This document shows positions 1 to 5,997 of a DNA stretch of 8,042 bases, one piece after another (position 1 is the first letter of the stretch; each line of letters opens with the position of its first letter). This DNA is from JAYREN01 sp041908845 (lineage in GTDB: Bacteria; Acidobacteriota; Holophagae; Holophagales; Holophagaceae). The notes below the pieces were generated by a model. That model was not told the DNA's origin. It saw only the letters and a list, made by a program, of their open reading frames with translations, and ran no database searches. The translations under genes were made by a program, and so were the position numbers. The DNA lies in NCBI GenBank assembly GCA_041908845.1, contig JAYREN010000152.1:1-8042 (forward strand), read 5' to 3'.

Positions 1-1101
1 CTGGTTGATGATGGGCAGACCGAATACATCACCGTAGACGCCGGGGTTGGTGATGGTGAAGGTGCCTCCGGAGATCTCATCGGGCTTAAGCTGCTTGGCC
101 CGGGCCCGGTCCGCCAGGTCGCTGAGGCTGCGGGCAAGGCCACCCAGATTCAACTGGTCGGCATTCTTGATGACGGGAACGATGAGGCCCCAGTCCAGGC
201 TCACGGCGACGCCGAGGTTGATGTCCTGCTTGTAGGCGATGGCATCGCCATCCACCGAGGCATTGATCACGGGGAAGGCGCGGAGGGCCTTGGCCACGGC
301 CGCCATGATGAAGGGCATGAAGCTGAGCTTCGCTCCGTAGGCCTCGAGGAAGGCCTTCTTATGCCGCTCGCGCAGGCGAGCCACGGGGGTCATATCGATC
401 TCGAAGACCGTGTAGACATGGGCACTGGTGCGCTTGGAGGCGAGCATGTTGTCGCTTATGATCTTGCGCATCCGGGACATGGGCTCGAGCTTGACGCGCT
501 CTCCGGCAGCGAAGGCGGGAATGTGAGCCACCACGGGAGCCGAGAGGGCCGGCACCAGGCCGAGGGTGGGAGCCGAAGGATCGTGGGCGGTGGGTGTGGT
601 CGCTGGTGCTCCCTTGCCCGCGAGGTGGGCTTCCATGTCCTCCTTGGTGACGCGGCCATGGATGCCGGAGCCCTTCACAGAGCGCAGATCCACGCTATGG
701 GCCGCGGCCATGGTTCGCACTAAGGGGCTGGATTTGGAGGCGAGGCGCCCTTCCAGAGAATTGTCATCCTGGACGGATGGGGCTGCTTGCGCGGGAGTGG
801 GCGCGGAGGGCGCCTGTGGAGTCGGCAAAGGGGCTGCTGCGGCCGGTGCCGCAGCCTTCTCCGAGGCGCTGCCGAGGCGGGCGACGATGGAACCCACGGG
901 AACCGTCTGGTTCTCGGGCACGAGGACCTCCAGGAGGGTGCCGGCGATGGGCGCCGGGATCTCCGCATCCACCTTGTCGGTGGAAATCTCGTAGAGGGTC
1001 TCGTCCTTGCCGATGGTTTCTCCGATCTTACGATGCCACTTCAGAATGGTTGCTTCGGCAATGGATTCGCCCATCTGCGGCATGACGACATCGAAGGCCA
1101 T
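1..1101 (-). CDS. Dihydrolipoyl acyltransferase (E2 of a 2-oxo acid dehydrogenase complex), 3' end missing
   Basis: E2 transfers the acyl group from its own lipoyl arm to CoA and forms the core of a cytoplasmic 2-oxo acid dehydrogenase complex. The 367 visible residues show, in order: one lipoyl domain (about 1-78) with the lipoylation motif STDKVDA and Lys43 as attachment site; an Ala/Pro linker (about 80-112); a peripheral subunit-binding domain (about 124-160, SPLVRTMAAAHSVDL then GSGIHGRVTKED); a second linker; and the catalytic acyltransferase domain from about 202, with the family segments DWGLIVPVIKNAD and GGTFTITNPGVYG. The reading frame is open to the window edge, so the catalytic HRxxDG motif is not seen. 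The start is fixed by AGGAG 5 nt upstream and by the typical N-terminus MAFDVVMPQMGES. It lies 11 nt downstream of gatA, so the two are probably co-transcribed. A single lipoyl domain and this motif fit 2-oxoglutarate or branched-chain (SucB/BkdB-like) E2s; the substrate cannot be decided from the sequence alone. Confidence 0.95.
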   Translation of the reverse strand, partial: MAFDVVMPQMGESIAEATILKWHRKIGETIGKDETLYEISTDKVDAEIPAPIAGTLLEVLVPENQTVPVGSIVARLGSASEKAAAPAAAAPLPTPQAPSAPTPAQAAPSVQDDNSLEGRLASKSSPLVRTMAAAHSVDLRSVKGSGIHGRVTKEDMEAHLAGKGAPATTPTAHDPSAPTLGLVPALSAPVVAHIPAFAAGERVKLEPMSRMRKIISDNMLASKRTSAHVYTVFEIDMTPVARLRERHKKAFLEAYGAKLSFMPFIMAAVAKALRAFPVINASVDGDAIAYKQDINLGVAVSLDWGLIVPVIKNADQLNLGGLARSLSDLADRARAKQLKPDEISGGTFTITNPGVYGDVFGLPIINQ

Positions 1102-1112
1102 GGAGGCTCCTG

Positions 1113-2564
1113 TTAATCGAGGTTGGGTTTGCGAAGGTGGTGGTCCGTGAGGTCCTGGAAGGCGGCTCCGACTTCGAGCAACTGGACGTCAGAAAGGGAA
1201 GGGCCCACGAACTGAAGGCCCACGGGCATCCCATTGGAGAACCCGGCCGGTACCGCCAGGGCCGGCAGGGACGCCAAGGCCATGGTCACGGTGAAGATAT
1301 CGGCCAGGTACATGGACAGCGGGTCTGCAGTCTTCGCCCCAATGGGGAAGGCAATGGAGGGGCTCACTGGGGTTGCGAGGATGTCCACGTGGTTGAAGGC
1401 TTCCTGGAAGTCGCGGGCGATAAGGGTTCGGGCCTTGAGGGCCTTGAGGTAGAAGGCGTCGTAGTAGCCCTTGGAGAGACAGAAAGCGCCCAGCAGGATC
1501 CGGCGTTTGACCTCAGGGCCCAGGCCCCTGTCTCGCGTGTTCGAGATCATGTCGTGCAGGCTGTCTCCGGGCTTCCGAGCGCCGAACCTTACACCGTCGA
1601 AGCGGGAAAGGTTGCTGGATACCTCCGAGGTGTTCAGGAGGTAGTAGGTGTCGATAGCGAAGCGGGTGTGCGGCAGGGAAACCTCCACCAACTCCACCCC
1701 TTCGGATGCCAGTCGATCCAGGGCCGTTTCAATCACGGTACGAACGCCTGGTTCGATGCCTTCTGCGAAGTACTCCCGAGGGATGCCCATTCGCAGTCCT
1801 TTGAGAGACGCGGAGGCTGGTTTCCCCAGACGTTCCACTCCAGGAAGATCAAGGCTGGTGCTATCCAGTGGGTCGCGGCCTACCATGGGGGCAAGTCCGA
1901 GTGACAATTCCTTGGCACTCCCGGCCACCGGTCCCACTTGATCCAGGGAGGAGGCCATGGCGGTTATGCCGCTGCGGCTGAGCACGCCGTAGGTGGGGCG
2001 CAGGGCGCTGACACCGCAGAACGCCGCAGGCAGGCGCACGGACCCTCCCGTGTCGGTGCCGAGAGCGAAGGGGGCGTAGCCCGCTGCCACCGCCACGATG
2101 GCCCCGGAACTGCTACCCCCGGGTACCCTGGAGGAATCCCAGGGGTTCAGGGTCGGTCCAAGGGCGCTGTACTCCCCGCTGGAGCCCATGGCAAACTCGT
2201 CCATGTTGGCCTTGGCCAGGGGAACGGCTCCCGCATCCAAGAGCCGCTGCACGACTGTTGCATTGTGGGTTGCGGTGCAGCCCTGCATAGCTTTTGAGCC
2301 ATTGGTGAGGGCCATTCCCCTCACATTGATGTTGTCCTTGATCACAACGGGGATTCCCAGCATGGGGGTCCGTTCGCCGCGTCGAAGGCGCAGATCTGCT
2401 GCCTGGGCCGCCGCTAGGGTTAAATCACGATCGCGGCAGGTCAGGGCATTGAGCCGGCCCTCGAGTTGATCGATTCGGTCCATGCAGGCCAGGGCGAGAA
2501 AGGTTGAGGAGAGGTCCCCCGCCTCCAGTCCTTCCCGCCATTCGATGAGACTTGCTCCGGCCAT
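1113..2564 (-). CDS. gatA: Asp-tRNA(Asn)/Glu-tRNA(Gln) amidotransferase subunit A
   Basis: GatA is the glutaminase subunit of GatCAB. It releases ammonia from glutamine, which GatB uses to turn Glu-tRNA(Gln) and/or Asp-tRNA(Asn) into the correct amidated tRNA in the cytoplasm. The 483-residue protein has full family length. The amidase-signature triad is visible as Lys76 (in VVIKDN), Ser151 (in PGGSSSG) and Ser175 (in GTDTGGSVR), with the 24-residue Ser-Ser spacing of known GatA. GatA-specific segments include DEFAMGSS (122-129), NPWDSSRVPGG, SSLDQVGPV, GYYDAFYLKA and the C-terminal MPVGLQFVGP. These favour GatA over a generic amidase. The ATG start has GGAG 8 nt upstream. The stop is 11 nt before the E2 start. 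No gatC or gatB is next to it: the upstream region is a short intergenic stretch followed by divergent genes. GGSSSG replaces the more common GGSSGG, a mild variation that leaves the catalytic serines intact. Confidence 0.95.
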   Translation of the reverse strand: MAGASLIEWREGLEAGDLSSTFLALACMDRIDQLEGRLNALTCRDRDLTLAAAQAADLRLRRGERTPMLGIPVVIKDNINVRGMALTNGSKAMQGCTATHNATVVQRLLDAGAVPLAKANMDEFAMGSSGEYSALGPTLNPWDSSRVPGGSSSGAIVAVAAGYAPFALGTDTGGSVRLPAAFCGVSALRPTYGVLSRSGITAMASSLDQVGPVAGSAKELSLGLAPMVGRDPLDSTSLDLPGVERLGKPASASLKGLRMGIPREYFAEGIEPGVRTVIETALDRLASEGVELVEVSLPHTRFAIDTYYLLNTSEVSSNLSRFDGVRFGARKPGDSLHDMISNTRDRGLGPEVKRRILLGAFCLSKGYYDAFYLKALKARTLIARDFQEAFNHVDILATPVSPSIAFPIGAKTADPLSMYLADIFTVTMALASLPALAVPAGFSNGMPVGLQFVGPSLSDVQLLEVGAAFQDLTDHHLRKPNLD

Positions 2565-2600
2565 GGTTCGTTCTCCGGGAATCGAGTGTGGCAGTATTCA

Positions 2601-2621
2601 GGGAGAGGTGGAGACCTCCCC
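2601..2621 (-). promoter_or_regulatory. Possible hairpin in the gatA leader
   Basis: An inverted repeat with arms GAGGT (2605-2609) and ACCTC (2614-2618), loop GGAG, is extended by GGG/CCC at the ends with one unpaired A. It lies 37 nt upstream of the gatA start codon and would probably be in its transcribed leader. There is no T-run on either side, so it does not look like an intrinsic terminator. It could be an mRNA structure, a binding site or chance; no function is established. Confidence 0.25.
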
Positions 2622-2649
2622 CCGCGCTGTATTTGACTTCCGGTAGTGC

Positions 2650-2677
2650 TTTTCCGATGCACAGACTAGGCTATGCT
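2650..2677 (+). promoter_or_regulatory. Weak promoter-like sequence upstream of the small ORF and phosphatase gene
   Basis: TATGCT at 2672-2677 resembles a sigma70 -10 box, but the best upstream partner at normal spacing (TTTTCC, 2650-2655, 16 nt) is poor. A better -35-like hexamer, TTGACT (2633-2638), has no -10 at proper distance. The rightward transcript must start somewhere between 2565 and 2861; this is the best candidate I see, but it is not convincing. I could not find a clear promoter for the leftward gatA transcript in the same region. Confidence 0.2.
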
Positions 2678-2716
2678 CTTGAATAAGCCCTAACCAACCC
2701 CGACTGCGGACTCCCG

Positions 2717-2857
2717 ATGAACCTACTCGATACCAAGGTCGCCCTGCTGGGGATGCCAAGGCGACAACGTCTCGCTCGATTCCTCGACGGCGTCGGCACC
2801 ATTGTATTTTCGAACCACCTGCGCGCCTTCACGGGGCGCCTATTCAAGAAGGGATGA
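2717..2857 (+). CDS. Possible small basic protein, 46 aa, unrecognised
   Basis: This is an ATG-initiated open frame (MNLLDTKVALLG at the start, RLFKKG at the end) of 46 codons. The product would be strongly basic, rich in Arg/Lys (PRRQRLAR at 14-21) with hydrophobic stretches between. About 70% of its codons end in G or C, compatible with real coding in this genome. Its TGA is 4 nt before the phosphatase ATG at 2862, which suggests translational coupling. Against it: the ribosome binding site is weak (GCGGA about 6 nt upstream), no family is recognised, and so short a frame can occur by chance. It could equally be 5' leader sequence of the phosphatase gene. Confidence 0.3.
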   Translation: MNLLDTKVALLGMPRRQRLARFLDGVGTIVFSNHLRAFTGRLFKKG

Positions 2858-2861
2858 GGAC

Positions 2862-3623
2862 ATGCGGGTTCTTGCCGCTGGGCAGACGGATGTCGGGTGC
2901 GTCAGAAAGCACAACGAGGATAACTTCCTCATCGACAACGAACTTGGTCTCTTTGTCGTGGCCGATGGGCTCGGTGGCCATGCCGCTGGTGAGGTTGCCA
3001 GCCAAATTGTGGTGGAAAAGGTCGGGCAATTCATCGCGCAAACAGTGGAGCAGGATCGGACCTGGCCCATGGATTACGATGTGAATCTTCCCTTCGACGG
3101 GAATCGCCTTAAGGCCGCACTCCTGCTTTCCGATCAAGCGATCGTGGACGATATTCGGACGAACCCCGAGCGCGAATCCATGGGGTCTACTGTGGTGGCG
3201 TGCCTGGTCCGGAATGATCGGGTCACCCTGGTTCATGTGGGTGACAGTCGGGCCTACCTGCTCGACCCTAATGGAATAAGGCAGGTCACTCGGGATCACT
3301 CTTGGGTGGCCGAGCAGGTCGCCAACGGGATTCTTACCTCTGACGAGGCTCGAAAGCACCCCTTCCGAAACGTGATTACCCAAGCCCTTGGCAATGGTGG
3401 AGATTTGGATGTGGCGGTCCAGGAAATCCAGGTTAAGGAATTGGACCGACTCTTGCTTTGTTCTGACGGTCTTTCCGGAATGGTTCAAGATGCTGACATT
3501 TGGAGTATCGTTCAAGCAGCTCCATCCCTTCAGTCGGCCGCCCAGGAATTGATTGAAAAGGCTAGAGACAATGGAGGAGAGGACAACATAACGGTGGTTA
3601 TAGTTGGCATTGACGCCGAGTGA
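2862..3623 (+). CDS. PP2C-type Ser/Thr protein phosphatase (PrpC/Stp1 family)
   Basis: This is a metal-dependent phosphatase that removes phosphate from Ser/Thr residues of proteins, usually counteracting Hanks-type kinases in the cytoplasm. The 253 residues form a single compact bacterial PP2C domain with no membrane segment. Visible motifs in order: R15-x-x-NED20, VADGLGGH with metal-binding Asp35-Gly36, MGST (107-110), VHVGDSRAYLL (125-134), TRDHSWV (143-149), LLCSDGLSG with Asp202, and GGEDNITVVIV with Asp241. All expected metal ligands are present, so it should be active. I chose ATG 2862 because MRVLAAGQTDVGCVRKHNED is the normal family N-terminus. A TTG at 2802 in the same frame would add 20 residues without family character. 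AGGG and GAGG lie just upstream. No kinase gene is in the window. An 84-nt gap separates it from pilM, which seems to have its own promoter; read-through into the pil genes is nonetheless possible. Confidence 0.95.
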   Translation: MRVLAAGQTDVGCVRKHNEDNFLIDNELGLFVVADGLGGHAAGEVASQIVVEKVGQFIAQTVEQDRTWPMDYDVNLPFDGNRLKAALLLSDQAIVDDIRTNPERESMGSTVVACLVRNDRVTLVHVGDSRAYLLDPNGIRQVTRDHSWVAEQVANGILTSDEARKHPFRNVITQALGNGGDLDVAVQEIQVKELDRLLLCSDGLSGMVQDADIWSIVQAAPSLQSAAQELIEKARDNGGEDNITVVIVGIDAE

Positions 3624-3647
3624 TTCGAGCCAATTCCATGAAAATCC

Positions 3648-3675
3648 TTGACGAGGCTGATGGCGACGTTAGAAT
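3648..3675 (+). promoter_or_regulatory. Sigma70-like promoter of the pilMNOPQ operon
   Basis: TTGACG (3648-3653, 5 of 6 to the -35 consensus) is followed after 16 nt by TAGAAT (3670-3675, 5 of 6 to the -10 consensus). Transcription would begin near 3682-3684, leaving a leader of about 25 nt containing GAGG (3698-3701) and then GTG at 3708. The local sequence is clearly more AT-rich than the flanking genes, as expected for a promoter. No alternative such as a sigma54 site was seen here. It is a prediction from sequence only. Confidence 0.6.
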
Positions 3676-3689
3676 TTAATGCAAAATTC
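3672..3689. promoter_or_regulatory. Dyad over the pilM -10/+1 region, possible operator
   Basis: GAATTT (3672-3677) and AAATTC (3684-3689) are perfect inverted copies separated by 6 nt (AATGCA). The dyad lies across the -10 box and the predicted transcription start, where a bound protein would block RNA polymerase. The arms are AT-only apart from one base each, so chance is possible. No regulator is known from this window. Confidence 0.3.
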
Positions 3690-3697
3690 ACTTTAGC

Positions 3698-3710
3698 GAG
3701 GCTCCCGGTG
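3698..3710 (+). promoter_or_regulatory. Ribosome binding site and GTG start of pilM
   Basis: GAGG at 3698-3701 is followed by a 6-nt spacer and the start codon GTG at 3708-3710. This site decides the pilM start: the upstream alternatives have no such spacing (ATG 3660 has GAGG only 3 nt away; TTG 3648 has none). Confidence 0.55.
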
Positions 3711-4790
3711 GGTCTTTTCGAAAGCAAGAAAAAACTACTTGTCGGCTTGGATATTGGTTCGAGCTGCGTCAAGGTCTGCGAACTGCAGGCCGTGGGAAAG
3801 GGCAGTAGCCAGCGCTTCCGGCTTCAAAAGCTCGGGGTCGCGCCTGTCCCTCATGATGCCATCGTTGATGGGGACATCATGGACAGCAACGCTGTCTCTA
3901 TGGCCATTCGCCAGGTGCTTGCAGAACAGAAGATCAAGGCCAAGGATGTGGCGATCTCCGTTTCTGGCCAGCAGGTGATGGTCAAGAAGGTGACCTTCCC
4001 GCTCATGAGCCCTGCGGAACTCGCGGAATCCGTGCGCTGGGAAGCCGAGAGCTTTTTTCCGGCCGGGCAGGGGCTCGATTCTTATGCCCTCGATTTCGCG
4101 GTCATCGAAGAGCGGCCGGGCGACGGCAATATGGATGTCGTTCTGGTCGCCTGCCGCAAGGACAAGATGGAGGCGTATCTGACCTGTGTGGCTCAGGCGG
4201 GTGCCAGGCCACTGACGGTTGATGTCGATGTATTTGCCTTGCAGAATGCCTATGAGGCCAGTGCCTCTCCGGGGGCCCGTGACGAAGTTGTAGCGTTGGT
4301 AAACATCGGCGCGAATTTCACGAACATTACGATGCTGGTTGGTAGCAAGTCGGTGTTCTGGCGGGACATTTCCTGGGGCGGACACCGTTTCACGGACAAG
4401 CTCATGGAGGACTGGGGCGTTTCCCGAGAGGGTGCCGAGGCGCTCAAGCAGGGACTGGCCGCTGAAGGGCGGACAGGCGAAGAAGTGGAGCCGTCCCTCT
4501 CGGCTATCTCTGACTCCTTCGCTGATGAACTTGGACGCACCATCGATTTCTTCCGCTCAAGCTTTAAGGTGGATCGACTTGATCGCGTGCTTCTCTCTGG
4601 GGGAAGTTCCAAGATCCAGGGACTCGCCGATATCCTCGGCGATCGTCTCCGGGTTTCGGTGGATCGATTCAACCCCTTCCAGTTGATCGAAATGGATGAC
4701 CGGTCGGTGGATCCAGCCGCTGTCCGCGAAATCGGAAGTTCTGCCGCCATCGCGGTCGGGCTGGCATTGCGCCAAGTGGGGGACCGATGA
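3708..4790 (+). CDS. pilM: Type IV pilus assembly protein PilM
   Basis: PilM is an actin-like, nucleotide-binding cytoplasmic protein that joins the inner-membrane alignment complex by binding the N-terminal tail of PilN. From the GTG start the protein has 360 residues, close to usual PilM length. Visible features: phosphate-1 type motif LVGLDIGSSCVKVCEL (11-26), WEAESFFP (111-118), DVDVFALQNAYE (172-183), LVNIGANFTNITML with the second phosphate-type loop (197-210), FWRDISWGG (217-225) and the adenosine-type motif RVLLSGGSSKIQGL (293-306). GTG 3708 is chosen because it has GAGG 6 nt upstream and yields the typical beginning MGLFESKKKLLVGLDIGSS. In-frame starts further up (TTG 3648, ATG 3660) lie in the promoter, lack good ribosome sites at normal distance, and would add AT-rich codons unlike the rest of the gene. 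The stop overlaps the pilN start as ATGA. Confidence 0.93.
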   Translation: MGLFESKKKLLVGLDIGSSCVKVCELQAVGKGSSQRFRLQKLGVAPVPHDAIVDGDIMDSNAVSMAIRQVLAEQKIKAKDVAISVSGQQVMVKKVTFPLMSPAELAESVRWEAESFFPAGQGLDSYALDFAVIEERPGDGNMDVVLVACRKDKMEAYLTCVAQAGARPLTVDVDVFALQNAYEASASPGARDEVVALVNIGANFTNITMLVGSKSVFWRDISWGGHRFTDKLMEDWGVSREGAEALKQGLAAEGRTGEEVEPSLSAISDSFADELGRTIDFFRSSFKVDRLDRVLLSGGSSKIQGLADILGDRLRVSVDRFNPFQLIEMDDRSVDPAAVREIGSSAAIAVGLALRQVGDR

Positions 4791-5377
4791 TTAGGATAAA
4801 TCTTCTCGGCGACACGCTCGCCCAGACGGCGGGCAAGAAGGGTGAAAAGACCGAGGCCGCCCAAGTCTATTCCCAGGGCGAAGGTTCGGGGCGGTCGAGT
4901 TTCCCCATCGCGGGACTGCTTGTCGGCTTGGCGTGTGCTTCGATCGGTCTTGTCTATTACCTGATGCTCGATCGGGAAGTTCGTCAGGCACAGGAGAAGG
5001 TAGCCAAGCTTGAGCAGGAGAAGCTGGAACTTGCGAAATACACCGCTCTTGAGAAGAAGTTCAGGGAAGACAAGGAAGCACTCCAAAAAAAGAAGGAGAT
5101 AATGCTCGGCCTGAAGACTGCACAGCAGCTTCCCGTGCGCCTTATAGAAGAACTTGCCAACACGGTGCCTGATGACGTTTGGTTCAAGGAAATCGTCCAG
5201 AAGGGAACGGGGATCACCATTAAGGGAGAGAGCTCCAGCTTTGAGGCCATCAACCTATTCCGCAGCAAGCTCAACGAACAAACCAAGTGGTTTGGGAATG
5301 TGAACTACCCCAAGGCCGACAAGAAGGTCGGTGTGGTTGAGTTCACCATCTCCTTCGACCTGAAGAACCAATCCTGA
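4787..5377 (+). CDS. pilN: Type IV pilus inner-membrane protein PilN
   Basis: PilN is a bitopic inner-membrane protein that pairs with PilO in the periplasm and binds PilM through its cytoplasmic N-terminus. The 196-residue protein starts with the PilM-binding motif MIRINLL (1-7), followed by a polar tail, one membrane helix (about 40-60, IAGLLVGLACASIGLVYYLM), a long charged coiled-coil segment (about 62-108, rich in Glu/Lys) and a C-terminal ferredoxin-like domain containing LIEELANTVPDDVWF (119-133) and GITIKGESSSFEAINLF (142-158). The start overlaps the pilM stop by 4 nt, so translation is probably coupled; a GGGGG run lies just upstream. One oddity is the cytoplasmic tail before the membrane helix: about 39 residues, longer than the roughly 20 typical of the family. 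Confidence 0.94.
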   Translation: MIRINLLGDTLAQTAGKKGEKTEAAQVYSQGEGSGRSSFPIAGLLVGLACASIGLVYYLMLDREVRQAQEKVAKLEQEKLELAKYTALEKKFREDKEALQKKKEIMLGLKTAQQLPVRLIEELANTVPDDVWFKEIVQKGTGITIKGESSSFEAINLFRSKLNEQTKWFGNVNYPKADKKVGVVEFTISFDLKNQS

Positions 5378-5385
5378 GGTAGCCC

Positions 5386-5991
5386 ATGAACTCCCAACTA
5401 CAGAAGCAGATTCTGGTCGGTGGGCTCGCGGGGCTCCTCGTCACCGTGCTGGCCTGGGTTTTTCTCAGCGGCAAACGGGATGAGCGCACCGCTCTGCTCG
5501 CCAACATCGTGACCCTCCAAAGGGAGGTCGACAAGGGTTACCAGCTGAAAGCCAACTATGAAACCCTTAAGGTCGAAGTCGCGCAACAGGCGAAGCTGAT
5601 TGAAGAGCTCATCAAGCTTATGCCCACGGACACTGATAAGGGCGAGATTCCATACCGGATCAAGAAGCTGGCGGACACGGCAGGCATAGAACAGGTCTCC
5701 TTCAGTGTCGAAGGCGCGATCAAGAAGGACTACTACACCGAATATCCCTTCACCTTTACCTTCAAGGCTGGATATCACACCTTTGGCCAGTTTGCGTCCG
5801 AGGTGTCTGGGTACGAGAAAATCATTAACGTAAGTGAGATGCAGATGAAGCGCGAGGCTGGGAAGACGCTCTGGCCTGTGGCCGTGACCTGCCGTATCAG
5901 CGCCTTTGTATATAATCCTGCTCCTCCTAAGCCCGCGGTGGCTCCTGCCAAGGCGGCTCCCGCGAGTAAGAAAGCAGCTGAAGGAGACTGA
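5386..5991 (+). CDS. pilO: Type IV pilus inner-membrane protein PilO
   Basis: PilO forms heterodimers with PilN and contacts PilP, completing the alignment complex in the inner membrane and periplasm. The 201-residue product has a short cytoplasmic start, one membrane helix (about 9-27, ILVGGLAGLLVTVLAWVFL), a coiled-coil region (about 33-75) and a folded periplasmic domain from about 80 (LMPTDTDKGEIPYRIKKLA, then FTFTFKAGYHTFGQFASEV). The segment KIINVSEMQMKRE resembles the usual PilO core strand, and the C-terminus is an Ala/Pro/Lys tail (about 178-201). The ATG is preceded by GAGG with 6 nt spacing, overlapping the pilN stop codon, 8 nt after pilN. Identity rests on fold pattern, size and position between pilN and pilP; sequence conservation in this family is generally low. 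Confidence 0.92.
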   Translation: MNSQLQKQILVGGLAGLLVTVLAWVFLSGKRDERTALLANIVTLQREVDKGYQLKANYETLKVEVAQQAKLIEELIKLMPTDTDKGEIPYRIKKLADTAGIEQVSFSVEGAIKKDYYTEYPFTFTFKAGYHTFGQFASEVSGYEKIINVSEMQMKREAGKTLWPVAVTCRISAFVYNPAPPKPAVAPAKAAPASKKAAEGD

Positions 5992-5997
5992 TCAGCC

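Noticed and set aside
1137..1904. 255-codon open frame on the plus strand opposite gatA
   Set aside because: It is the antisense shadow of a clearly conserved gatA. Its product is Gly/His/Val-rich with no family character, and such frames are common in GC-rich genes.
1..2564. E2 and gatA as a horizontally acquired or unusual metabolic module
   Set aside because: Base composition and codon use look like the rest of the window, and both proteins are complete, typical housekeeping family members in the visible part.
2802..2861. TTG at 2802 as start of the phosphatase
   Set aside because: It adds 20 residues without family similarity and overlaps the small ORF, while ATG 2862 gives the normal PP2C N-terminus.
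2844..3515. 223-codon open frame opposite the phosphatase gene
   Set aside because: Every PP2C motif is encoded on the other strand over this stretch, so this frame is a shadow.
3624..3647. Terminator after the phosphatase gene
   Set aside because: I looked for a stem followed by a T-run between the stop codon and the -35 box and found none.
3638..3679. 13-codon ATG frame beginning at 3638 (MKILDEADGDVRI)
   Set aside because: It lies across the predicted pilM promoter, lacks a ribosome site and is too short to support.
3735..5086. Two long minus-strand frames (3735-4385 and 4250-5086) opposite pilM and pilN
   Set aside because: They overlap each other and well-conserved pil genes and have no ribosome site or family resemblance.
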